Origin: CAUZFZ01 sp963579025
GTDB lineage: Bacteria > Planctomycetota > Planctomycetia > Planctomycetales > Planctomycetaceae
Assembly (NCBI GenBank): GCA_963579025.1
Contig: CAUZFZ010000066.1
Span: 1 to 48,297, forward strand
Length of the DNA stretch: 48,297 bases
Reading direction: 5' to 3'
Shown piece after piece: positions 35,122-44,011 of this stretch. A program made the position numbers and the translations under genes. Below the pieces are notes generated by a model. That model was not told the DNA's origin. It did not search any database and saw only the letters and a program-made list of their open reading frames with translations. Each line of letters begins with the position of its first letter. Position 1 is the first letter of the stretch.

Positions 35122-36485
35122 AGCAACTCCCGAATTGGCTCGCCGTGTTCCACGAGATAGCGTGGCCGACCGGCGCGGTCCGGGATCGCGGTGTTTCGCC
35201 CGTCGATTCCCAAATGGTGATAAACAGTCGCCGCGACATCTTCCGGATTCAACGGGCGCTCAGCGACATACGCGCCATGCTCGTCAGACGCTCCGATTGT
35301 CTGTCCCATGCGATACCGGCCGCCAGCCAGCAGAACGCTGAATGTCTTGCCCCAGTGATCGCGTCCCGCGGCCGCGTTCATTTTTGGCGTCCGACCAAAC
35401 TCGCCCATCGCGACGACCAGAGTCTTCTCATACAGACCTCGGTCGATCAAGTCACGGATCAGAGTAGCAATTGCGCGATCGACCGGTGGAATTAACAGAT
35501 TGGCTCCCTTTTCCGTGGGATATCGATTCGCCGTTCCGTGATGGTCCCAGGGCTGAGTGTTCACCGTCACGAATGTGACGCCACGCTCCACCAGCCGCCG
35601 CGCCAGTAAGGCGCTTTGTCCAAATGTGTGACGCCCATACTGATCCTTCAGTGCGGCGGGTTCGTCCGAGATGTCGAATGCATCGCGAACCGAGGAACTC
35701 GTCAGCAGGCTGAACGCCGACTGCTGCTGAGCGCTCATGTCGAGCAGGACTGCATCGGAGCGTCGCCGGTAGTAATCGATCGTCTTCAACAACGAACGAC
35801 GATCTTCGAGCCGGTCGAACGTCAATCCGCTGGACAGAGCCAGATCACGCACGCGGAACTCAGCTTCATTCGGATCGGCATTCGTGATGAACGGGTTGTG
35901 TCCGCCGCCGAGATAAGTCGCGTAGTGAAAGATGTTGTCTGTTCCACCGCGGAGATGAGGTGCGGCGGCGTAAGCGGGCATACCCGGCTGAGTCGGGCCT
36001 CGCAGTGCCGAGGCCACAGAACCTAGAGACGGGCGACGCTGCACCTTGTTGTCCGGCTTGTTGAAGTCCGGGCCCTCGAAGCCGGTCAGCATCCAGTGAT
36101 TGCCCTTCGTGTGATCGCCCGAACCGTGATTCACACTGCGCAGCACTGTGATTCGATCAGCAATCTGCGCCTGCTCCGGCAGCATTTCACAGAACTGTGT
36201 GCCGGGAACGTTGGTCGAAATCGCATCAAACGGTCCACGGTATTGGCTCACCGCATCCGGTTTTGGATCCCACGTTTCATGATGACCCGGTCCTCCGCTC
36301 ATCCAGACAAGGATCACGCTGGTATCAGCGGTGGAATCGACAACAGGCGCGTTCGCGGCAGAGGCTCGGCATGACAGAAACTCGGCCAGTGAAAGGCCGC
36401 CGACACCCAGCACGCCGGCCTCGACGAAGCTGCGTCGCGTCAGACCTTCGCAATCAGTGCTGGCACTGCCTGTTACTCGAAACAT
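35118..36485 (-). CDS. DUF1501 protein with Tat-like leader
   Basis: This 455-residue second DUF1501 member has an N-terminal twin-arginine-like signal (LTRRSFVEAGVLGVGGLSL, about 16-34) and conserved blocks VILVWMSGGPGHHETWDPKP (57-76), ITVLRSVNHGSGDHTKGNH, and the C-terminal VVAMGEFGRTPKMN..GRDHWG. The histidines and acids of these blocks correspond to metal ligands in the alkaline-phosphatase-like fold. Function unproven. Downstream it is translationally coupled to an ABC-2 permease, an unusual partner for this family. Confidence 0.87.
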   Translation of the reverse strand: MFRVTGSASTDCEGLTRRSFVEAGVLGVGGLSLAEFLSCRASAANAPVVDSTADTSVILVWMSGGPGHHETWDPKPDAVSQYRGPFDAISTNVPGTQFCEMLPEQAQIADRITVLRSVNHGSGDHTKGNHWMLTGFEGPDFNKPDNKVQRRPSLGSVASALRGPTQPGMPAYAAAPHLRGGTDNIFHYATYLGGGHNPFITNADPNEAEFRVRDLALSSGLTFDRLEDRRSLLKTIDYYRRRSDAVLLDMSAQQQSAFSLLTSSSVRDAFDISDEPAALKDQYGRHTFGQSALLARRLVERGVTFVTVNTQPWDHHGTANRYPTEKGANLLIPPVDRAIATLIRDLIDRGLYEKTLVVAMGEFGRTPKMNAAAGRDHWGKTFSVLLAGGRYRMGQTIGASDEHGAYVAERPLNPEDVAATVYHHLGIDGRNTAIPDRAGRPRYLVEHGEPIRELL

Positions 36486-36518
36486 GGATCCACTTTCCTG
36501 CTCTTACTCTTGAAGGGT

Positions 36519-39500
36519 CTATTCCGTAATTGGCACGCAGATTAGTTCTTCATCATTCCGGGCGAAGACCCGCCCCCAGGCGAACGCTGGATGTGCCCAC
36601 GTTGGACCGATGATCGAACAGCGCGACTGCTCTTCATAGCCATCGGTCGAAAGACGAGCCAGGATCAGTTCGCCGTCTGAATTCAGGACGATGGCACGAT
36701 CCGAGTCGTTCAACCAGACCAGATTCGCCTGCGGATTGCGACCACGAGGCGTCATCTGATGACCGGCATCCCATAGTTTTTTGCCCGTGGCCAGTTCAAA
36801 GCACGTCAGGCCGCGACCTTTATCAACCATCCAGGCGTGATCACCGCGAGACAATGGCTGCGACATCACGCCGCGCAGATTCGAATTGTCTTCCCAGATC
36901 AGTTCTGCGTCGTGCGGCTGTGTGCCAAGACGAATTGCCTGCGCGCCCTCCCAGTACCCGCTAACGAAAACGATTCCGTTTGAGTAAATCGGGGTCACGA
37001 TCGATACGCCGTAAGTCACGTCATGCGGAATGGACCAAAGCGATTCGCCGGTTTCGGCCAGCAGGCCGTGGATGTGTTTCGGAGTCCAGCAGATGATCTC
37101 CCGGCGTTCGCCACGCTCAATAAGGATCGGTGTCGCGTAACCGGATGGATCCGAGAGATTCCGCCAGATTTCTGCACCCGTCGTTCGATTGAGGGCGATC
37201 AGGCAACCATTCGGCTCAGCTCCCGGATGGATAATCACGTTGTCACCATCAATAACCGGCGATGCTGCGAGCCCCCACATTGGTATCTTCTTCGACGTGT
37301 CGAGTGGATACTCACGCTGCCACAGAACAGCACCGGTGCCGGCATCGAGGCAGAAGACGTGCCCTATCGAACCGAATGTGTACACGCGGCCGTCGAACAC
37401 AGTGGGAGTCGATCGCGGGCCGTTTCCGTAATCCAGTTTTCCGTAACTCACGCTGTATTCGTGAGTCCACAGTCGATCTCCGGTTGCAGCGTCGAAACAT
37501 AGAACCCGCTCAACCTCACGCGGTTCAGTCTGGCGATCCATCAGATAGACACGCCCGTCGGCTGCAGCGACTCCGCCGTGTCCGCCGCCAATTGGTTGCC
37601 GCCAGAGTTGCCGAAGTCCGCCATCAGGCCAGCGAGCCGGCAGTTCTACAGTGCGCCATGTGCCATCCCCGCGCGGACCTCGCCAGCGTGGCCAGTCCTC
37701 ACTCTTATGCGGCACTGCGGCTGATTGCGGTGGATCACTGGAGATCAACCAGCGGACTGCGTCGGCATCGGCATCGTTTGGATCTGGAGCAAGCGTGAGT
37801 TTCCCGCTGCCCCGTGCGGTCCACACGTCGGAAACGAACCGAACGGCCGCCGTGTCTTCTCCCGCCAGCCACATGCGGTCTGGCGCCGCCAACGACAGGA
37901 GACCAGGCAAATCGTTGTACCGAGCTGCTCCGGGAAGAAAGTCAACGTGATACACGTCAGTCTGAGCGGCAAATCGAAACCCGTTTGTGTGGATGGCCAC
38001 GCGCGACAGCGAATCCCCTGCCTGAGCGGCCGCGGCCGAAGCGATGTGGCCCGCGCCGGCCAGGCCGATCAGTTCCACCTGAGTGGTTCCCTGATTTCCC
38101 GCCCAGGCGATTGTCGCCAGCACATCGTGTGTTCGCCGTGCGAACGTCGTCAGGTTGTAACAGTAGGTCCAGCCGGCAAAGGCCTCCTCGCCTGGCAGTG
38201 ATCGCTGACGGTTGATCGGGCGGCCATCGCATAGGAACTCGCCCTGATGCAGCAGATCGACACCGATGACGGTCCGCCCGGAATCGAGCAGTTTCTGCAC
38301 AGGCGGTCGAGGCGCACCGCTTTCTTCGAACAGGCCCGCTTTGCCGTTCGGCGTGATCCAGACGACGGTCTGTCCGCGAACGGCCTTTGGATCCAGCCGG
38401 ACCACTGGCAGTTCTGCGTCGTGCTTTTCAAACGTGCGATAGCGAATCAGACCGAGTGTTTCGCGATACAAGTCGTGATCAACGCTGCGCACCGAGTCGA
38501 ACGAGACTCCAGCATTCTCTGGCAGACTTCGTAACAGAACGCTCCACGCACCACCAACGATTTCTCGGTAGCGGTCGAATGACTCGGCGTCTTTCGGGTG
38601 AAGTTGTGCGATCTGCTCGCGAGCGGCGTCAGTCAACTGGTCCAGGAGAAGCTGTTCATAGTCAGGTTTAGTGTCGGGCCTGGGATGGTCGTCGTTCCAG
38701 ACGGTCGACTGCTCGTGTGTGAGGCGATTGTAGGGACGTTCGAGGATCGGTCCTTCGAGGCCAAGCTTCAGATGCCTGTTGACGAAGCCGTACATTGCTG
38801 TGCGGCTGACGAAGTTGTAGTTGTGCGGGAAGTGCAGATACGCCTCGTGCTCAACACGGTCGGCCATGCCGAACAGGCCGTAATGCTGGCGTAATTCCGG
38901 AAAGCCCCGCAGGTTCATTGTGCGGGACGCGTCGTCTGCGGAAACCATCAGCAGTGGTTTCGGAGCGTGCAGCGCGTTCATCTCAAGATTAAACGTATCG
39001 AGATGGAAGTGGCTGATGTTCTCGCACGTGCAGCCGCCCTGTCGCGCTGTTGAGACAATCACAACAGGCACTGAAACGAGCGGCCGATCGTCCACCGCGC
39101 ACAACAGGAAAGACTGGGTGCCGCCACCACTGCCGCCCGTAACTGCGACGCGATCGGGATCGACATCAGGCAGTCCAGTCAGGAAATCGAGAGCTCGGAT
39201 TGAATTCCACGTGTGCAGACCGAGCGGGTTGTGCAGCCAGTTCTCGGCAGCGGCACTGTAGAAACCAGGCTCGGGGGCTTCGCTGAACTTCAGGCGCGTG
39301 CGCGAAAACCGATGCACAAGATCAAGGGCCAGTTGCTGGCTGTCTCCGTATCCGATCATGTCGTACAGCAACACAACGCAGCCCATGCGCGCGAGCTGCA
39401 CGCAACGCGACTGCATGAAACTGCGTCCCCCTTCCTCAAATCGTTCGGCGCCCGACGCAATGGAACGGCGAACGGAATCGGCACCGGCATCCTGAAAACG

Positions 39501-41000
39501 ACCGCCAGGAAAGTGACCGTGCGGGCTGAGGACCGCCGGTCCTTTACCGGTCACGTTCTTCGGGCGGTACAGGTTCCCGGTGACGAAGAAGCCGGGCACG
39601 CTTTCGAATTGAACTTTCTCGACGGTGTACTCGCCGCAATCAACGGCGCCGTGGATGACCTCGTTGAGAGGCGTCCTTTTCGGAAGCGGCCAGAGTCCCA
39701 TGGAGACAAGCATGGTCCGACGCACATCAGCCTTGCGGGTCTGCCACGCGTCGGCCGACGCGGGAGGCTGGAATGGGAATTCGGCTCGTTCGGTGTTGAG
39801 TGGTCCCATACGCGTGTCGTCCGGCAGCTCGCCGAGTGGCAGGACGCGTCTGCTATCGTCGGCCGGCAAGCGTGAGGAGCCGATCGGCGGCAACTGAATG
39901 CTGACACGGAAGCCCAGGTTGCTGTGACAGAAGTGCGGCGGATCAGCATTGCGCGTCGCGCACCGCACGTCATTCGGGCTGTTGCTCCAGCCTCCACCTC
40001 GCACAGCAAACCCCCGCTTCGGATCGAGGTCGCCCGGGTCGACACTCAATTCTCGCGGATAGGGGCCGTAATGCGTGGAGCAGAACTCCCACACGTTGCC
40101 AAGCATGTCGTGTAATCCAAACGCATTCGCCTCGTACCGCCCCACGGGAGCGGGGAATGCGAATCCATCGCTCATGGGCATGGTTTCGCGCGGCCACTTC
40201 GGCTGATGATGTTTCAGACGTTCGTCACCAACATTCAAGCGTCTTCCGGTGTCATCGACGTCGCTGCCCCACGCGAATCGTGTTCCAGCTCCGGCGCGAC
40301 AGGCCCATTCCCATTGCGCTTCCGTCGGCAGTCCGTATCGCACAGGTGGAAGACCATCAGGCGCCGGATCGCTGTCACGCAGCCAGCGGCAGAACATGCG
40401 CGCGTCGAAATGGCTGACGTGCACGATTGGCTGGCGGTCACTCAGCTCGAATGGCCCGGCAAATCCGGGTTTTCGCCACGACGTACCGGGCCGGTGTTTC
40501 CAGACAGCACGATCGTCATGCGCATTGCCGCCGCCGTTCTTTTCGCCATCCGTCAGGAAGCCGGTGGACTGCACGAATCGAGCGAATTGCCCCACAGTGG
40601 TCTCGTACCGACTGAGGTAGAACGGACGTGTCAGCCGAACCGGATGAAGCGTCTCATCGTATGACGATTCGCTGTGTCCCGGTTCGTCTTCCGGTGAACC
40701 CATCTGGAACTCGCCCGGGGGAACGAGCACGAACTGAATTCCCGCCGAGTCGATCAGCTCAAGTGGCAATCCTGACCAGTCCGAGTACTGCTGCTGGTAC
40801 TTTCGAGCGGTTGCCGCGTCGAACGGAAAGGACGGGGGAATCGGAGGCTTGTCCCCGGGAGTCTTTTCCAGAGCAACCTGAATTTGCTGCGCTGCCGAGG
40901 TGGGGGCAGCCGTCCGCGCTTCCGTCAACGAAAGCAAAAGGACCGCAGTCAGGCTGGCCAGCAATGACAGTGTTCGGCGGGTGTGTGACGCGGCAGACAT
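36519..41000 (-). CDS. 1493-residue fusion: SUMF1-like, alpha/beta hydrolase, PQQ beta-propeller
   Basis: This is one uninterrupted frame. A signal peptide (about 8-30) precedes a SUMF1/FGE-sulfatase-like domain (about 85-370; PPGEFQMGSPEDE, QWEWACRAG, NVWEFCS, RGGGWSN and NLGFRV motifs). The segment that holds the two catalytic cysteines in true formylglycine-generating enzymes has none here, so generic ligand binding is more likely. Residues about 430-760 form an esterase-like alpha/beta hydrolase with nucleophile elbow GGSGGG (Ser624) and HFPHNYN near 750. Residues about 760-1090 look like a second, degenerate hydrolase-like domain. From about 1100 to the end, WPRWRGPRGDG opens an eight-bladed-type PQQ/BamB-like propeller. 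The combination suggests an extracytoplasmic carbohydrate esterase on a scaffold. It is 33 bases upstream of the DUF1501 gene. Confidence 0.85.
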   Translation of the reverse strand: MSAASHTRRTLSLLASLTAVLLLSLTEARTAAPTSAAQQIQVALEKTPGDKPPIPPSFPFDAATARKYQQQYSDWSGLPLELIDSAGIQFVLVPPGEFQMGSPEDEPGHSESSYDETLHPVRLTRPFYLSRYETTVGQFARFVQSTGFLTDGEKNGGGNAHDDRAVWKHRPGTSWRKPGFAGPFELSDRQPIVHVSHFDARMFCRWLRDSDPAPDGLPPVRYGLPTEAQWEWACRAGAGTRFAWGSDVDDTGRRLNVGDERLKHHQPKWPRETMPMSDGFAFPAPVGRYEANAFGLHDMLGNVWEFCSTHYGPYPRELSVDPGDLDPKRGFAVRGGGWSNSPNDVRCATRNADPPHFCHSNLGFRVSIQLPPIGSSRLPADDSRRVLPLGELPDDTRMGPLNTERAEFPFQPPASADAWQTRKADVRRTMLVSMGLWPLPKRTPLNEVIHGAVDCGEYTVEKVQFESVPGFFVTGNLYRPKNVTGKGPAVLSPHGHFPGGRFQDAGADSVRRSIASGAERFEEGGRSFMQSRCVQLARMGCVVLLYDMIGYGDSQQLALDLVHRFSRTRLKFSEAPEPGFYSAAAENWLHNPLGLHTWNSIRALDFLTGLPDVDPDRVAVTGGSGGGTQSFLLCAVDDRPLVSVPVVIVSTARQGGCTCENISHFHLDTFNLEMNALHAPKPLLMVSADDASRTMNLRGFPELRQHYGLFGMADRVEHEAYLHFPHNYNFVSRTAMYGFVNRHLKLGLEGPILERPYNRLTHEQSTVWNDDHPRPDTKPDYEQLLLDQLTDAAREQIAQLHPKDAESFDRYREIVGGAWSVLLRSLPENAGVSFDSVRSVDHDLYRETLGLIRYRTFEKHDAELPVVRLDPKAVRGQTVVWITPNGKAGLFEESGAPRPPVQKLLDSGRTVIGVDLLHQGEFLCDGRPINRQRSLPGEEAFAGWTYCYNLTTFARRTHDVLATIAWAGNQGTTQVELIGLAGAGHIASAAAAQAGDSLSRVAIHTNGFRFAAQTDVYHVDFLPGAARYNDLPGLLSLAAPDRMWLAGEDTAAVRFVSDVWTARGSGKLTLAPDPNDADADAVRWLISSDPPQSAAVPHKSEDWPRWRGPRGDGTWRTVELPARWPDGGLRQLWRQPIGGGHGGVAAADGRVYLMDRQTEPREVERVLCFDAATGDRLWTHEYSVSYGKLDYGNGPRSTPTVFDGRVYTFGSIGHVFCLDAGTGAVLWQREYPLDTSKKIPMWGLAASPVIDGDNVIIHPGAEPNGCLIALNRTTGAEIWRNLSDPSGYATPILIERGERREIICWTPKHIHGLLAETGESLWSIPHDVTYGVSIVTPIYSNGIVFVSGYWEGAQAIRLGTQPHDAELIWEDNSNLRGVMSQPLSRGDHAWMVDKGRGLTCFELATGKKLWDAGHQMTPRGRNPQANLVWLNDSDRAIVLNSDGELILARLSTDGYEEQSRCSIIGPTWAHPAFAWGRVFARNDEELICVPITE

Positions 41001-41402
41001 CGGCTCTCTCCGTATGCAGTCTCTCGCAAGTCGTCTGAATGTGTGATCCTATCCTTCGGTCGCGTCGGGATCCCATCACTCGCGGTCCGAGACAAGTCCC
41101 TGAATCGTTGACAGCTCCGACGATGCAACGGATCGTGCGACCGAACAACTCGGTGACCATTGCCGCAATTCACATTTAATGGCACACGCGCCGAAGCGGT
41201 CGGGATATCCGCTCTTCAGGCAAACCTGACCCAGTCCTGACCATAGCGTCCGGACGCGGTGAGTCTTTCGGAGCATGGAAAGGACTGGGGGCCCGAGGGA
41301 GCGGTCTCGACGTGGGGGCATACGCAACAGGTTCACGGGAAGCAGGCGGCTCTTTGCTGGTACTGGTCGCTGCGTGTCTGAAAACGTCTACGGAAAAACG
41401 CC
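41001..41402. other. Divergent intergenic region, no recognisable gene
   Basis: This 402-base gap lies between the leftward fusion gene and the rightward DUF2341 remnant. The open frames inside it show no domain or signal peptide. It must contain the promoter of the fusion gene, and may contain that of the remnant. I see no repeat, hairpin or AT-rich box strong enough to annotate. Confidence 0.5.
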
Positions 41403-42430
41403 ATGAAACGAAGCCTTGTTCATACCGTCGTTCGCTGCTGGGTAATTGCTCTGTTGTGTGTCTCGTCAGTTCCGTGCCTCGCTCAGTATGGTGATTGGAC
41501 GCATCGCGGCACGCTGGCCCTGTTGACGACGCCGGAGGGTGCGGGCCTTCCTGCATCGGCTCGCGAGGAGGGGTTTCCAGTACTGGTCAGGTTGAATGGC
41601 GAGACGTTTCATTTCAAGCAGGCCAGGGCGGACGGCTCGGACATCCGGTTTTCGGCGGAGGGACAGCCGCTCGCGTATCAGATCGAACGCTGGGATCCGG
41701 CTCGGGGCGAGGCCTGCGTCTGGGTGCGCATCCCGGTCATCCGGGGCAACGCTCGGCAAGAACTAACTCTTCACTGGGGCAACGCCGGCGCCGGGACCGA
41801 GTCCGATGGGAACGCCGTGTTTCACGAGTCGAACGGTTACGCGGTCGCGATGCATCTGGGAGATGTCGACGATCCGGTCAGGGACGAGGCGGGCAATCTG
41901 TCGCCGACTAACAAGGGCACAGAGGCTTGCCGGGGCGAGATTGGGCGCGGCCCGGTTCGGCGCTGGCAGTTACACCGAACATGGTCGAAGTGAATGAAGG
42001 CCGGAGCGTGACGGTCACGGTTGAGGCCGACGGGGCGGAAAAGGTTTACTGGATTCTGCGCCGCGGTGATGAAAAAACCGTCGTTGTGAGCAATCGCTTT
42101 TCTTACACCGTGGATGCCGGGCGCGTCACGAGCGACGCCGTCTGGTCGCTGCAGTTTAAGGCGGTCTACCCTGATACGGTCAAAACCCGTGACGTTCCGA
42201 TCGCGGTCAAAGATTCGATTCCTGAGCCGCAGGTCGTGCTCGAAGCCCCGCGGGCATGGAATGGCCGGGATCCGATCAAAGTCGTGCCCCGGATCAGCAA
42301 CCGGGACGCGATGAAGGCGGCCGGCGTTGGGGAGCTGCGTTACCGTTGGGTTGTGTCCGGCGGCGCGGTTGCAGAAAGCATCGCGACAAGCCCGCCGACC
42401 ACCGGGTTACCCGTATCTGGATTCGCCTGA
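41403..42430 (+). pseudogene. Decayed DUF2341 / Ig-like surface protein gene
   Basis: The first frame (41403 to about 41940) encodes a signal peptide and a DUF2341 domain (FPVLVRLNGETF, ADGSDIRFS, PLAYQIERWDP, ARQELTLHWGN). Just after CRGEIG the reading shifts: a few codons continue in the +1 frame (GAARFGAGSY, about 41943-41972). From about 41957 the third frame encodes an Ig-like region (LAVTPNMVEVNEGRS, VYWILRRGDEK, then PRISNRDAMKAAGVGELRYRW), ending at 42430. In intact members as I remember them, a LamG/concanavalin domain lies between DUF2341 and the Ig-like region and further domains follow. Here the middle is missing, the frames do not match and the 3' end is cut. I therefore call a pseudogene with internal deletion and truncation. 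A sequencing error could explain a single shift but not the missing domain. Confidence 0.72.
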
Positions 42431-42491
42431 CAAATCGCGGGAACGGGACGCGCTGGAGTAGGCGCTGGCCCTCACGGATGAGGCGTCCGTC

Positions 42492-43211
42492 CTACGGACC
42501 AGCCTGCTGAAGCCGTTCGACAAATGCCGCGTGGTCCGGGGACTCGGTACCGCTGCGCAGGACAGTCAGCACGGTCGCCAGCTTTCCGCGGCACAGTGCC
42601 TCCGCATCAAGCCACAGGCCCGGAAACGTGCTGCTCTTCAAAATGCCATCGTCGTCAGGAACGATTTTCCGGAAGTCGCCGTCACGCAGCTCGAACCAGT
42701 CGATCGCGTCATCCAGCACGCGCCATACGAGGTATTCTCGAACCTGATTCCGTCGGTACACGCGCAACTTTCGATTCAAATCGATACTCGCGCCTGAAGC
42801 GGAAACTTCGGCGACAAGCTCGGGAGCACCAACAACGAAGTCGTCGTCGCTGATTTCGACCTGGCCACCACAACCCGGTGTGATGATCAGTATCCCATCG
42901 GGCTGCGGCTCATTGTCCATGTCCAGCCGGATCGAGCCGTTATCTCCTGCCTGAACGCCGGGCGTTGCGGCCCGATATGCGGCCAACCAGCCCATCAGGT
43001 CGGCATGCGGAGCGGAGTGGCAATCCCATCGGACGGGTGACGGCATATAGACGACTCCTTCAATCAACTCGACATCGGAGACGTGCGGCATCGCCTGATA
43101 ACGCCGTTCAAATTCATCGCGCGTCAGCTCATCGCCGTTCTCCAGCAGCGGAAGCGACCGCATTGAGGCGGGTGCCGCGGAAGATTCCTGAAGAACCGGT
43201 TCGGTGCTCAT
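42492..43211 (-). CDS. Uma2 family (DUF820) PD-(D/E)XK nuclease-like protein
   Basis: The 239-residue protein shows the Uma2 pattern: ELIEGVVYMPSPV near 48-60, then IRLDMDNEPQPDGILI (about 93-108), and PELVAEVSASGASIDLNRKLRVYRRNQVREYLVW (about 130-163). The Asp of QPD, the Glu of AEV and the following Lys/Arg form the predicted nuclease site. Uma2 genes are multi-copy in planctomycetes and cyanobacteria and their role is unknown. The start ATG at 43211 is preferred over the open extension to 43292. It sits alone between the DUF2341 remnant and the sigma factor gene, in the same direction as the latter. Confidence 0.85.
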   Translation of the reverse strand: MSTEPVLQESSAAPASMRSLPLLENGDELTRDEFERRYQAMPHVSDVELIEGVVYMPSPVRWDCHSAPHADLMGWLAAYRAATPGVQAGDNGSIRLDMDNEPQPDGILIITPGCGGQVEISDDDFVVGAPELVAEVSASGASIDLNRKLRVYRRNQVREYLVWRVLDDAIDWFELRDGDFRKIVPDDDGILKSSTFPGLWLDAEALCRGKLATVLTVLRSGTESPDHAAFVERLQQAGP

Positions 43212-43354
43212 CGGCTGGCTCCGAGACGTAAGGATACAAACACACGAGTCATCGTACCGTGAACGCGTTCCAGTTGGCATGTGTGATTCCACGATTGCAG
43301 GCGCCGGCTCTGCCGGGCCATAAACGGGGAATCAAGTGATTCTCGGTTTCCTGA

Positions 43355-44011
43355 TTAGTTCGTGTCGTCCTGGAGAAGGTCGCCAAACTCACTTCTCAGG
43401 CGAGCCAGTACGCGGCAGCGGGCGACGCGTACTGTGCCTGGCTTCATCGATAGTTCGTCGGCCACGTCCGCGACCGGAAGCCCCTCGACTGCGACTTTCC
43501 AGAAGGCCTGCCAGGTGCGCTCGTGAAAATCTGTCTGAATGATCTGCAGTGCCCTTTGAAACAACAGATGGCGTTCACTGTCTTCGTCTGAGGATGAATC
43601 GTCTTCGTCCGGCTCTTCAGTATCTTCAGCGGCCTGCGGATCGGGGACGTGCGCGAACTTCATCTGTGCGTCCGTGCCGCCAGTCGCCTGAGCCTCGCGT
43701 CCCTGGTGACGGAAGCTGTCCATTACTTTGCTGCGTGAGATCGTGCGCAGCCAACCGCGGAACGTGTCGCCCGGGCGGTCTTTTCGGAACCTCGCGATGT
43801 TTGACGCGACCGCTCGGAAGATCTCCTGCAGTACGTCGGGCAGATTCAATCGTCGGCACCAGTAGCACACCAGCGGCGTATAGAGATCGACCATGCGCGA
43901 CCAGGCGTCGTCGTCATCGTCGCGCAGGCGGATCAGCAGGCTGCGCGATGTGGACAGCGTGCCCTTCGAAGCCGACTTCTCGTTCGAGTTGTTCCCGGAG
44001 CCGCTGCTCAC
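43355..44011 (-). CDS. ECF-type RNA polymerase sigma factor (planctomycete type)
   Basis: The 218-residue sigma-70 family protein has region 2 at about 25-110 (SLLIRLRDDDDDAWSRMVDLYTPLV, LQEIFRAVASNIARFR, FRGWLRTISRSKVMD), an acidic linker (about 125-148, EEPDEDDSSSDEDSE) and region 4 at about 155-210 (WQAFWKVAVEGLPVADVADELSMKPGTVRVARCRVLARLR). Compared with the family pattern, which reads CRR-x-x-L-x-x-x-D-A-x-D-V-x-QEVF, the segment between CRRLNL and DVLQEIF is about five residues short, removing the usual acidic helix turn in region 2.2. The GTG start overlaps the stop of the kinase gene (GTGA), so the two are co-translated. Confidence 0.85.
   Translation of the reverse strand: MSSGSGNNSNEKSASKGTLSTSRSLLIRLRDDDDDAWSRMVDLYTPLVCYWCRRLNLPDVLQEIFRAVASNIARFRKDRPGDTFRGWLRTISRSKVMDSFRHQGREAQATGGTDAQMKFAHVPDPQAAEDTEEPDEDDSSSDEDSERHLLFQRALQIIQTDFHERTWQAFWKVAVEGLPVADVADELSMKPGTVRVARCRVLARLRSEFGDLLQDDTN

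Noticed and set aside
39900..40750. True formylglycine-generating enzyme activity for the SUMF1-like domain
   Set aside because: The segment after RGGGWSN lacks the paired cysteines required by aerobic FGE, and no sulfatase gene is nearby.
42492..43211. Uma2 as part of a restriction or transposition cassette
   Set aside because: No methyltransferase, transposase or terminal repeats flank it; Uma2 genes occur singly and in many copies.
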